Of a stretch of DNA of 17,937 bases, positions 1 to 7,313 are shown piece by piece. The notes beneath the pieces are model-generated. The model worked only from the letters and a program-made list of their open reading frames with translations. It did no database searches and had not been told where the DNA came from. The position numbers were made by a program, and so were the translations under genes. Positions within the stretch are counted from its first letter, which is position 1; each line of letters opens with the position of its first letter. The DNA comes from JBGSKV01 sp041740975. GTDB lineage: Bacteria; Bdellovibrionota_B; Oligoflexia; Oligoflexales; JALZUQ01. Location of the stretch: positions 1-17,937 of the forward strand of contig JBGSKV010000034.1 in the NCBI GenBank assembly GCA_041740975.1, written 5' to 3'.

Positions 1-17
1 ATTTGCTCCGCCGTTCG

Positions 18-165
18 CACTCACAGTTTTCAATTCTTTGGTTGATTGGTCCGGTTATCCCGGCTTAAATTTGTCTGGGCGGTGTCGGCTGATGCAGCCT
101 CAATGCCCAGCCAAATTTAAGCCGGCTCAACCGTCCCAGCCAACCATCGGGTAAAAACTGTGACG
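18..165. repeat. Imperfect palindrome with a 21-bp core stem
   Basis: Bases 60-80 and 105-125 are inverted copies of each other with a single mismatch, enclosing a 24-base loop that itself contains a short GGCT/AGCC stem. Similarity continues outwards less perfectly: the block TCACAGTTTT at 21-30 is matched by AAAACTGTGA at 154-163, with TGGTTG and CGGTT blocks between. The whole therefore looks like two diverged repeat units facing each other, with arms of about 60 bp. Confidence 0.7.
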
Positions 166-166
166 G

Positions 167-251
167 CGAGGCTCCGCACTCGAGTGCGTGCCCGCACGAG
201 TTGCATCCGCAACGGTTGCTCGAGTGAGGGACCCAGTTTGGCGGAGCCTCG
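167..251. repeat. Nested, branched hairpin structure
   Basis: An outer stem pairs 167-177 with 241-251, a perfect 11 bp. Inside, CACTCGAG at 177-184 can pair with CTCGAGTG at 219-226. Within that lie two small hairpins, GTGC/GCAC at 184-187/194-197 and GTTGC/GCAAC at 200-204/209-213. The stems share a base or two at their borders, so not every pair can form at once. A branched fold on either strand is possible. No family is recognised, and attC-like core sites were not seen. Confidence 0.6.
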
Positions 252-273
252 CTGTTGGAGATTTTGAGCTTTG

Positions 274-446
274 CGAAGAGTTGGTCGAAATTTCTCAAAG
301 TGTTGTTCAGAGGGGGTTGTGAGCGCAGGACGCGCGAACACCAGCGCAGCCTGAGCAGGAGCTCTGTTACAAACAAAAGTCCCGGTGGTTGGACAGGCAA
401 GCGTACCCTCTGAAGACCGCTTTGAGAAATTTCGACCACAACTTCG
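274..446. repeat. Inverted pair of a 41-bp repeat module
   Basis: Bases 274-314 and the reverse complement of 406-446 align without gaps over 41 positions, with 6 differences. The shared centre is TGGTCGAAATTTCTCAAAG. A third, more diverged copy of the same 41-bp module, with the same length and ends (CGAAG and CAGAGGG), lies at 17826-17866. The right arm here belongs to the longer repeat at 335-481, so the left arm looks like a partial second copy facing it. Confidence 0.75.
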
Positions 447-481
447 TAAAAAACAAAAGCTCCGCCTGTGAAAGGCGGAGC
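335..481 (-). repeat. Interspersed repeat, copy A (downstream of prfB)
   Basis: Read on the minus strand from 481 down to 335, this segment aligns without gaps over 147 bases with 17791-17937. Blocks conserved between the two copies include AGAGGGTACGCTTGCCTG, TGTAACAGAGCTCCTG and CAGGCTGCGCTGGTGTTC. The gene-proximal end carries a terminator-type hairpin in both copies, and both copies begin just after a gene, oriented away from it. The repeat may extend beyond 335, because copy B is cut by the window end. Confidence 0.85.
446..481 (-). terminator. Second (distal) intrinsic terminator after prfB, at the repeat edge
   Basis: On the minus strand GCTCCGCC and GGCGGAGC (474-481 and 459-466) form a perfect 8-bp stem around a 7-base loop. 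It is followed by a T-rich tract, TTTTGTTTTTT, at 458-448. This has the form of a rho-independent terminator and lies 56 bases past the prfB stop. It is also the first part of repeat copy A. Confidence 0.8.
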
Positions 482-487
482 TAATGT

Positions 488-515
488 AAAAAAACCCTCA
501 CTCGCGCAGCGAGTG
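488..515 (-). terminator. First (proximal) intrinsic terminator after prfB
   Basis: On the minus strand CACTCGC-TGC-GCGAGTG (515-499) forms a 7-bp stem with a 3-base loop, followed by AGGG and seven T residues (494-488). It starts 21 bases after the prfB stop codon. A hairpin of the same stem and loop length but different sequence occupies the equivalent place before repeat copy B at 17761-17777. Confidence 0.7.
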
Positions 516-536
516 TTCAAAAAACTATAGATAATT

Positions 537-1653
537 TCACCCTACGAGTTTACCGAGAGTTTTATCAATCAGAAAACGATTGATAAACTTTTCAACGTCG
601 CCGTCCAGCACCGAATCTGGACTGTGGTCTTCCAGGTCTGTGCGATGGTCTTTCACAAGTTTGTACGGATGAAGCACGTAGCTGCGAATTTGGTGACCAA
701 ATGAAATATCGGTTTTGGAAGCAGCATGCGCATCTTTCGCCGCCTCGCGCTTCTGAAGTTCCAAATCATAAAGTTTGGATTTAAGAAGTTGCATGGCTTT
801 ATCTTTATTCTGATGTTGTGAACGCTGTGTTTGGCATTGGACAATTGTATTGGTCGGAACGTGCGTAATCCGTACGGCCGAGTCCGTTTTGTTAACGTGC
901 TGCCCCCCGGCACCACTGGCACGGTAAGTATCAATTTTTAAATCGGCTGGGTTGATTTCGATCTCGATGGTCTCGTCTACTAAGGGCGAAACATACACGG
1001 AACAAAAACTAGTATGACGACGCGCATTAGAGTCGAAAGGGCTAATGCGCACGAGACGATGCACGCCACTTTCAGCTTTCAAAAGGCCGTATGCGAATTC
1101 ACCCGTAATCTCGATGGTGGCATTTTTGATGCCGGCTTCTTCACCGGAAGTTTCATCCAGAAGGGCACATTGCCATCCCTTTTTTTCTGCATAACGCAGA
1201 TACATGCGAAGGATGATAGATGCCCAATCGCAAGACTCCGTTCCACCAGCTCCGGCATTGATGGTGACAACGGCGCTATTGGTGTCGAGTTCACCACCCA
1301 AAATACTGCGGACTTCAATCTCGTCCACTTCTTTAACGAGAATAGCGAGCATGGACTCCGCCTCACCAATGTATTCGTCTTCGCCACTCTCGGCGAGTTC
1401 GATGGCCGCTTCTAAGTCGTCATTGAGCCCAGTGACTTTTTTGCCCTGAGTCAATAAGTTTTCGAGTAATTTTTTTTCTTTAAGTATGGGAGTTGACTTT
1501 TTTGTATCAGTCCAAAAATCAGGTTGACCATTGATTAGATTTTGAATTTCATCTAGGCGGCGAGACTTGCTTTCGAGGTCAAAGAAACCTCCACACTTGG
1601 CCTAATTTCTCATTGAGCTGTCTAAATTCGGACTTTATATCATCAATTTTCAT
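537..1653 (-). CDS. prfB: Peptide chain release factor 2 (RF2), made by +1 frameshift
   Basis: RF2 reads UAA and UGA stop codons on the ribosome and releases the finished protein. The zero-frame start ATG at 1653 lies 8 bases after a GAGG box; an ATG at 1659 is closer than usual to it. Twenty-four codons run to an in-frame TGA at 1581-1579, where a +1 shift continues in the frame that ends at 537, giving about 371 residues against 365 in E. coli. The main domain shows the tripeptide SPF (within RISPFDSNARRH), which recognises stop codons in RF2, and the GGQ catalytic loop (GAGGQHVNKTDSAVRI). Two hairpin terminators follow. The upstream neighbour is divergent, so the gene appears to be transcribed alone. 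The large frame alone, taken from a TTG at 1454, would miss the N-terminal part, so a caller that ignores the shift will annotate it truncated. Confidence 0.95.
1579..1592 (-). promoter_or_regulatory. Programmed +1 frameshift site of prfB
   Basis: On the minus strand the sequence reads GGAGG-TTT-CTT-TGA-C. This is the classic RF2 arrangement: a Shine-Dalgarno-like GGAGG, three bases, a CTT slippery codon and the RF2-specific stop TGA followed by C. Slipping from CTT TGA to CTT(T)GAC joins RFL to DLESKSRRLDEI, which leads into the rest of RF2. E. coli prfB has the same three-base spacing (AGGGGG-UAU-CUU-UGA-C). Low RF2 slows termination at TGA and raises the shift rate, so the protein controls its own synthesis. 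The mechanism is known; its use here is inferred from sequence. Confidence 0.95.
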
Positions 1654-1677
1654 CTTCATCGCCTCAGGTGCAGGTAA

Positions 1678-1743
1678 GCTTCAGCATAAAACTTTGCACG
1701 GCAAAAATCATCTTGTTTTAACCGGCTTCAGCCACTTGCACGG
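1678..1743. promoter_or_regulatory. Bipartite direct repeat in the prfB/DUF2079 divergent spacer
   Basis: GCTTCAGC followed by TTGCACGG occurs twice in the 128-base spacer: at 1678-1685 with 1694-1701, and at 1725-1732 with 1736-1743. The gaps between the halves are 8 and 3 bases. The TTGCACGG boxes are 42 bp apart, roughly four helical turns. This could be an operator serving one or both divergent genes, or a small duplication. No clear -35/-10 pair was found in either direction. Confidence 0.35.
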
Positions 1744-1781
1744 TAATGTAACGATTTAGGCATGGAACTACGGCGTGCAAT

Positions 1782-3332
1782 GTGGAAAAATGGTTCATAG
1801 GCAAGACTGCTCAATACTTTTTTCATGACGAGGCTAATATCTTGAAGCTAAAGCCGATGTTGCAGTTGTGGACGCTTCCCGTTCTTTCGATTTTCTTCCT
1901 TCTTTATATAGCTTGGCTACGTAGTACGCATGCTCTTGTCCACGCTTTCGATACTGGGCTTTATCTTCAAATTCTCAACAATTTTATGCAGAACGGAGAT
2001 TTTGCCAGTAGCATTGTCGGCGAAAGTAATTTCATGGCGCATCACTTTCAGCCCATCATCGTCCTTTTGGCGCCGCTCGTGGCAATCTCCTCCACACCGA
2101 TGACGTTGTTCTTGGTTTCAACCGTCAGTATACTAGCGTCCATTACCATTTTTTTAAAATACACTCCCGTTCGTCGCCAAACACTTTTCATTCAGTTCGC
2201 ATTTATCATGACGATCATTTGGCATCCCACCACCGCCAATCGAATTTTCTTCAGTTTCGTTCCCGAAATCATGGCGCTGCCGTTTCTCATCGGTCAGGCA
2301 TGTCTTCTTTACCGCGCGCCTCTCTCCATTCGAAAAATTATTCTGCTTTTTGCTCTGCAAATCGCGGCGGGAATTTGTAAGGAAAATATTTGGCTGGTGA
2401 ATCTTATAGTCTGTGTCACGTTAGCCTATATGCAACGCGATCGACGATGGCTTTTTGCGGTGGCCGGCCTCATCAATTTTGCAATCTTTGCCGGACTGTT
2501 TTTTTACTGGATGCCAAAGAATAGCGACCTGCCGGCCTATTACGCCATGCGGTACTATCAAAACCCTGCCGTTGAAATCGTCAATCGCTGGACTCTGTTG
2601 CAGGCGATGTTTCTGAATGTGTTTTCGAGCCGAAGTTTTTTGACTTTCTTTTATATGGCACTTTCCACGGCGTTTATTGGTCTACTTGTGCCTTCGCGAG
2701 CGACCTTGGCTGCCGGCGCAGGCATCGGCATGATCTTAGCAGCTAGTCATTCTCTTGTGCATATCTTGGGGAATCAATATTTTTTACTTTCACTTCCTTT
2801 TATTTGGGTTGCCACGGCTTATCATTTGCAGAAGCCATTCTTTTCTCAAGAGAAGGCGGCGCGTTGGATTGGGGTCATACTCATTCTCGCGCCTATGTAC
2901 ATGACCTTGGCGGGAGATTTTGGCATCCATCTGCGTTTCGAAACTGTGCGCAAATATCCTTACACCAAATTCATCACAAGAGATCTCACCGAAATTAAAA
3001 ACTCTCTGAAGCCCGAAAGTAAATTATTGGTAGATGGAAATCTTTCCACTTATCTAGCGGAGTACCGGAATACAAAAAATATTTTGAATTTTACCGGTAA
3101 CCCTTATCAGGTATCCACGGAAGACATGAACGCGGCAACCGACGTCGTCACGAGCGTGGACCTTCGCGAACTTCCGGGTGGTTGCAGCGAAGTCAACAAG
3201 GGCAATAGCACTGATATCTTAGAGTATAATTACGATAATTTTCACTTGTTCTGCAACTGGTTGGTGGCAAATAAAATGACGGTAAAAAAGTACCCTGAAT
3301 CGCGGCTTTACCACTATTCCTATGCTCCATAG
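1782..3332 (+). CDS. DUF2079-family integral membrane protein
   Basis: The protein has many hydrophobic segments (the first at about residues 28-46, then roughly 90-125, 135-150, 160-178, 185-215, 222-243 and several up to about 375) and a soluble C-terminal part of about 130 residues. After the first membrane segment comes HAFDTGLYLQILNN (Asp57), then AHHFQPIIVLLAPL (residues 86-98) and later CKENIWL (residues 199-205). These match the DUF2079 family, whose first-loop Asp resembles membrane glycosyltransferases of the GT-C type that use lipid-linked sugars. No substrate can be named. The start is uncertain: GTG at 1782 has no good ribosome binding site, and ATG at 1857 (residue 26) would still keep the first membrane segment. 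The gene stands alone between a divergent prfB and the motA operon, 112 bp upstream of motA. Confidence 0.75.
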   Translation: MEKWFIGKTAQYFFHDEANILKLKPMLQLWTLPVLSIFFLLYIAWLRSTHALVHAFDTGLYLQILNNFMQNGDFASSIVGESNFMAHHFQPIIVLLAPLVAISSTPMTLFLVSTVSILASITIFLKYTPVRRQTLFIQFAFIMTIIWHPTTANRIFFSFVPEIMALPFLIGQACLLYRAPLSIRKIILLFALQIAAGICKENIWLVNLIVCVTLAYMQRDRRWLFAVAGLINFAIFAGLFFYWMPKNSDLPAYYAMRYYQNPAVEIVNRWTLLQAMFLNVFSSRSFLTFFYMALSTAFIGLLVPSRATLAAGAGIGMILAASHSLVHILGNQYFLLSLPFIWVATAYHLQKPFFSQEKAARWIGVILILAPMYMTLAGDFGIHLRFETVRKYPYTKFITRDLTEIKNSLKPESKLLVDGNLSTYLAEYRNTKNILNFTGNPYQVSTEDMNAATDVVTSVDLRELPGGCSEVNKGNSTDILEYNYDNFHLFCNWLVANKMTVKKYPESRLYHYSYAP

Positions 3333-3333
3333 C

Positions 3334-3361
3334 GAATTGTTGCGCCTTGCTGTGATACAAT
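3334..3361 (+). promoter_or_regulatory. Possible promoter of the motAB operon
   Basis: TACAAT at 3356-3361 resembles a -10 box and is preceded by TGA, an extended -10 arrangement. A weak -35 candidate, GAATTG (3334-3339), lies 16 bases upstream. The position fits transcription of motA, which begins 84 bases downstream. This is a pattern match only; motility genes often use other sigma factors. Confidence 0.3.
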
Positions 3362-3444
3362 AAAGTTACACTTATCACTTTAAGTTAATGACCCAATTCC
3401 ATTTTAGAAAACACCTATCTCTGATTCTTTGAGGAGAGATTGTT

Positions 3445-4194
3445 ATGGATCTTAATAGTCTGTTGGGACCAGTATTAGCCCTTGGACTTATTCTTATCGG
3501 CTTTGGTATGGATGGCGGCCAGCTAGACCAGATGGTTTCCGCGACTTCGTTCCTTATTGTATTCGGTGGCAGTTTAGGGGCGATGATGGTCGCCTATAGC
3601 ATGCCCGACTTTATTTTGTCTTTTCGTGCTGTTGGTGACTGGTTACGGTTGCCAGCTGGTGAGCCCAAGCTGTTGTTAAGTAGCATTCTGGATCTGTCGC
3701 AAGCGGCGAGAAAAACTTCGCTCATTGCGTTGGAAGACCAAGTGCAAGGGATTAAGTACCTTCCCTTACAAAAAGCGGTACGGATGGCCATTGACGGTCA
3801 AGAGTTGGAAGCGATTCAAAAAAATCTCGAAGCCGAAAAGAGAATCGCTATCCAAGAGTCAAACGTTGCGGTGCAATTTTGGGATGATTTCGGTTCGTTC
3901 ACGCCCACGATCGGAATCTTGGGTGCTGTACTCGGACTCATCCACGCCATGACGATGCTCGATCAGCCCCAGTCTATGGGCAGTAGCATCGCTCTAGCAT
4001 TCACCGCAACACTGTACGGGGTAGGGGCCGCGAACCTTATCTTTATCCCGATCAGTAAAAAACTTCGCAGAAAATCAGAATGCGAAGAACGTGCCCGCGA
4101 AATGGTTATCGTTGGCATCGAAGGCATTGTTAACCGAACCAATCCAAAACTCATCGAAGAAAAACTCACCATGTATTTGGATTACGCTGCTTAA
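3445..4194 (+). CDS. motA: Flagellar motor stator protein MotA/PomA family
   Basis: MotA forms the ion-conducting stator ring around MotB in the inner membrane and pushes on the FliG rotor. The 249 residues show the family layout: two N-terminal membrane segments (about 5-22 and 31-50), a cytoplasmic loop, and two C-terminal segments containing FTPTIGILGAVLGLIHAM (residues 152-169) and FTATLYGVGAANLIFIP (residues 186-202). Pro154 is the conserved channel proline. In the loop, Arg89 and Glu97 (in ARKTSLIALEDQ) sit where PomA has its torque-generating Arg88 and Glu96, and the length also fits PomA. Sodium or proton use cannot be decided from this alone. A strong GAGGAGAG box at 3431-3438 precedes the ATG. 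motB follows 21 bases later, so the two are surely co-transcribed. Confidence 0.92.
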   Translation: MDLNSLLGPVLALGLILIGFGMDGGQLDQMVSATSFLIVFGGSLGAMMVAYSMPDFILSFRAVGDWLRLPAGEPKLLLSSILDLSQAARKTSLIALEDQVQGIKYLPLQKAVRMAIDGQELEAIQKNLEAEKRIAIQESNVAVQFWDDFGSFTPTIGILGAVLGLIHAMTMLDQPQSMGSSIALAFTATLYGVGAANLIFIPISKKLRRKSECEERAREMVIVGIEGIVNRTNPKLIEEKLTMYLDYAA

Positions 4195-4215
4195 CTTATC
4201 CAAACGGATCCCCAT

Positions 4216-5028
4216 ATGATACGTAAGCATACATCCACCGGTCGCGAACGATGGCTCATTAGCTACGCGGACATGCTTACACTTCTTTTCGCTATTTTCG
4301 TTTTTTTGTATTCTCTAAATAAGGCCAACCAATCAGATATCGATACCATGCAACAGCTTAGTGCCTCCATGCGAGTCGCTTTTAAGGCGCCGTTCGAAGA
4401 AATTCCGAAGGAAAAGCGAGTTGCGCCGCAAGAAGCCGGAGTAGGCGTCTTCGACTATTTTAAGGGAAACAAACTTCGCCCTGCACTTGTAGAAACTTTT
4501 CCGAGTGAAAAAGGCCGGGATGAGCTTATCGAAAAAGATGTAGCGATGGTGAAGAAACGGGTTTTGGATCGCCTATACGGTCCAGCCAATATCCTCGAAA
4601 AAGGCGACAAAGGCCAAGAACGTATTATAAATATTTTCAAGACTAAAGAAGGTTTTCGCCTGAGGCTAGCCGGAAGATTCTTTTTTAAAGACAACGCTTA
4701 TCAACTCGATAAAGCCGCGCTTACTGAACTCAGCGAAGTTGCCAAAGTATTGAAGGATCTCGGGCGCCCCATTCTAGTCGAAGCTCATACCGATAGTTCT
4801 CTAGAGGAGACTGGAAAGTTTGGAAAATGGGAAATTTCGGCTTTACGCGCTGCTTCCGTTATTGATTATCTCGTCAATAGACATAGCTTTCCAAAAAGTC
4901 GCCTGTCTTCGGCGGCATACGCTGATATTAGGCCGCTTACCGACGACCGCACTCCGAAAGCGCGTGAACTCAATCAACGCGTCGAAATACAGGTAAAATA
5001 CGAAGATCCTGATTTTGCAGAACTGTGA
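4216..5028 (+). CDS. motB: Flagellar motor stator protein MotB/PomB family
   Basis: MotB anchors the stator to peptidoglycan and carries the ion-binding aspartate. Residues 13-34 form one membrane helix with the invariant Asp19 in ISYADMLTLLF. A linker of about 110 residues includes the region behind the helix that plugs the channel in known MotB proteins. The C-terminal OmpA-like domain, about residues 153-262, has ILVEAHTDS (186-194), WEISALRAASVIDYLV (205-220) and LNQRVEIQV (252-260). The usual NRRVEI is NQRVEI here, a mild change in the peptidoglycan-binding motif. The stop codon overlaps a possible GTG start of the next gene. Confidence 0.92.
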   Translation: MIRKHTSTGRERWLISYADMLTLLFAIFVFLYSLNKANQSDIDTMQQLSASMRVAFKAPFEEIPKEKRVAPQEAGVGVFDYFKGNKLRPALVETFPSEKGRDELIEKDVAMVKKRVLDRLYGPANILEKGDKGQERIINIFKTKEGFRLRLAGRFFFKDNAYQLDKAALTELSEVAKVLKDLGRPILVEAHTDSSLEETGKFGKWEISALRAASVIDYLVNRHSFPKSRLSSAAYADIRPLTDDRTPKARELNQRVEIQVKYEDPDFAEL

Positions 5029-5033
5029 AGCTT

Positions 5034-7223
5034 ATGAAAAAAACATTCCAAAAATGGATGGCCCCCTTAGCGCTATTTTGCTTAGTCCCGGACAGCTATG
5101 CAGACACTTTAAGTGAGCAAATTAAGTCTTACTCAATCATTTCTGATTTTGAAGAATATCCAAGTCTCAGAAAGATTGGCGATAATCTTTTTTGGCCATA
5201 CCGATTCGAATCCATGCAAGCTGACAGCTCGCATTTGGCGTCAAAGTTCGAAATTGATCCACAAGATATACCCATCACACTCGGTGGTGGCCTATTGGTT
5301 CAACATTTGAATCGGGGACGAGTATTTTTTCTAGAGGGAAAATACCACGATGCAGCCCGTATTTGGCGTTCGGCGGCAGTCAAGTTTCGACGAAATGAGC
5401 AATATTATCGACGCCTCAATTTTTTTACGGCGCTGGCTTATATGAAGATGTTGGACCGAGAGGCTCTCGCGAAACACGAAGAAAATTCTATCTATCAGGT
5501 AGCGATTGCGGCAAATCTTATCTCAGATGCCCTCGCGGATTCTGGTGATCAATATGATCCATTGCTTGATCGCGTGTCGCCAAAATATTTTTATTATCTT
5601 TCCACGCTTTATTATCTTGGTGGCGACGTTGGTAAGTCAGCAATTGCTGCCAAGCATGGAGTGAATTCAGGTAGTGAAAAACAGGCGAACAACTATCGCA
5701 GCCCACTTCGGTTTTTATTGGCAGATACCTATATTCAAAATCGCGATTATTTGATGGCTGCGCAGCAACTTGATGCCGTCATCCGAGAAAAGTCGAGTGT
5801 CAAGACTGCCATGCGTGGATTCGAAAAGCTCGGTGATCTTTACGCTTCTCTTTATAACTTCCGACTCGCGCTAGAATTCTACAATCGAGCCGCCACCCTT
5901 CAAGATAGCAACACCGAGTCAGGTTTACTTTTCGCGAAAATAGGGGAGGCTAAGTTTTGGCTTGGAGACTATGCTGGATCGGCCGAAAATATTAGGTCGG
6001 CCTTAGAAAAATCGCTCACCCCTATATTAGTAAGACAGTGGGCGCAGTTGAGACTGGCAGATATTGCTTTGGCCAACAAAGATTCGGAAACGGCAAGTGT
6101 TGCCTATTTTGACTTACACCAGTCTCTAAGCCCAAGTCCGGCAAAGGAACTCGCGCATATCCGCAATATATGTTTAGACTTACCGCAACTCTTTGGTTCG
6201 TCGCGTAATTTAACCATCGCAGTGTCAAAGTTGGTTGCACAGTCTGACCTTAAGTTCTTTGGAAAAAGCCATACTTATGCCCTTGCAACATCATGCTTTA
6301 TCGCATCGTTGTTAAATGATCCGAAAGAATACATTCAGAAAATAAACGCGTTTTATAGAACTAAACCCAATTCATTGTTTATAGGCCAACTTGCGCAAGT
6401 CTCGCGGAATATTCAAAGGGAGAAAGTTAATCATTTGCTCGCGAATAACCGTTTTGACGAAGCTATTCGGCATTACGAAGCGATGGCTCCCATTATGTAC
6501 AAAGAACCAAGTCCTCAGCTAGCGAGGGGGCTTTTTCGAGCATATGTTGCTGTGGGAAAATACCCGAAAGCCAAACCATTTTATGAGAGGGGCAACTTGG
6601 TTTCGACGACGGATCAGTTGGCGGCATTAGATTATGTCATGAATGCGAAAGATCCCGATATTTCTGTATCTGAAGGTCCGAAACTTGCGAGAGAGCTCAA
6701 ACCCAATGCAAAGTTAACGGACGTGGTGGATTTTACTTACATAGGAAATATTCTCCAGGCTGGGCGACCAGGCTTCGACAGAAACTGGTTTCTTTCAAAT
6801 TTTCGAATTCATCTGGGCCGAGAGGTTGATTGTCAGTTTCTTGCGAAACATCTTTCGGGTGCAGAGCTCGATAAAGGACCCAAGGTTTTGGAGCTTTCCG
6901 CAATGCTTTCAGGTCTACTTTCTTCTTTCACCCAGTACGAAAAAACGAATCCGGCTTGCCTACAAGACATAGCGGATATTGAGTACTTGCTCTACGAAGC
7001 ACGCGGGATGCAGCTAGGGCAAATATATCTGAAGCGGTCTGAGAAATGGTGGAAGGTTCCTCATATTGTCGACCTGGCCTGGCAGATCGCCGAAAGTGTC
7101 TCAGCCGACGACCATGCGATCCGCCGTGATATGTTTAAAAAAGTAGTAGAATACGCAACCCCAGGCACACTTGCCCGAACATATGCTTCCAATCAGCTGC
7201 AAGATGACACGCTCGCCCACTGA
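5034..7223 (+). CDS. Secreted TPR-repeat protein encoded with motAB
   Basis: A protein of about 729 residues that I cannot assign to a named family. The ATG at 5034 gives a clean signal peptide: MKKTFQKW, then a hydrophobic stretch (PLALFCLV), then PDSYA with likely cleavage after Ala23. A GTG at 5025 in the same frame overlaps the motB stop by 3 bases and would add only MKL. The mature part is rich in paired helices. TPR-like units are visible near residues 92-125 (LEGKYHDAARIW), 225-255, 262-292 (LGDLYASLYNFRLALEFYNRA) and 298-328 (IGEAKFWLGDYAGSAENI), with more helical repeats towards the C terminus. Its tight linkage to motB and its predicted periplasmic location suggest a stator-associated or assembly role, which is inference only. 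Confidence 0.8.
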   Translation: MKKTFQKWMAPLALFCLVPDSYADTLSEQIKSYSIISDFEEYPSLRKIGDNLFWPYRFESMQADSSHLASKFEIDPQDIPITLGGGLLVQHLNRGRVFFLEGKYHDAARIWRSAAVKFRRNEQYYRRLNFFTALAYMKMLDREALAKHEENSIYQVAIAANLISDALADSGDQYDPLLDRVSPKYFYYLSTLYYLGGDVGKSAIAAKHGVNSGSEKQANNYRSPLRFLLADTYIQNRDYLMAAQQLDAVIREKSSVKTAMRGFEKLGDLYASLYNFRLALEFYNRAATLQDSNTESGLLFAKIGEAKFWLGDYAGSAENIRSALEKSLTPILVRQWAQLRLADIALANKDSETASVAYFDLHQSLSPSPAKELAHIRNICLDLPQLFGSSRNLTIAVSKLVAQSDLKFFGKSHTYALATSCFIASLLNDPKEYIQKINAFYRTKPNSLFIGQLAQVSRNIQREKVNHLLANNRFDEAIRHYEAMAPIMYKEPSPQLARGLFRAYVAVGKYPKAKPFYERGNLVSTTDQLAALDYVMNAKDPDISVSEGPKLARELKPNAKLTDVVDFTYIGNILQAGRPGFDRNWFLSNFRIHLGREVDCQFLAKHLSGAELDKGPKVLELSAMLSGLLSSFTQYEKTNPACLQDIADIEYLLYEARGMQLGQIYLKRSEKWWKVPHIVDLAWQIAESVSADDHAIRRDMFKKVVEYATPGTLARTYASNQLQDDTLAH

Positions 7224-7313
7224 GTCGCATAAAATTTGATCAGCTTTAACCGCGATTGATCGCTTTTGCCCCGAATGATAGCCTTCCGGAAATCCTTTCG
7301 TGAGAGGGCTGCC

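Larger units (their letters stand above)
1..330. other. Gene-free, palindrome-rich intergenic region
   Basis: I see no believable gene here. The only long reading frames run through strong inverted repeats, have no ribosome binding site and resemble no protein family. The stretch holds an imperfect palindrome around 18-165, a nested hairpin at 167-251 and the left arm of an inverted pair at 274-314. The first 12 bases match the start of the repeat core seen at 17788-17798 apart from one base, so a further, degraded repeat copy may begin at or before the window edge. A structured RNA or a cluster of decayed repeats would both fit. Confidence 0.6.

Noticed and set aside
167..251. An integron attC site
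   Set aside because: The fold is palindromic but no paired GTTRRRY/RYYYAAC core sites are seen, and there is no integron integrase or cassette-like gene order.
65..520. A 151-residue minus-strand open frame across the first 500 bases
   Set aside because: It runs straight through terminator hairpins and inverted repeats, begins within the prfB terminator and has no ribosome binding site or family resemblance. Its length follows from repeat composition.
7252..7266. A terminator between the TPR gene and mutS (GCGATTGATCGC then TTTT)
   Set aside because: The stem is only 4 bp with a 4-base loop and four T residues, too weak to call.
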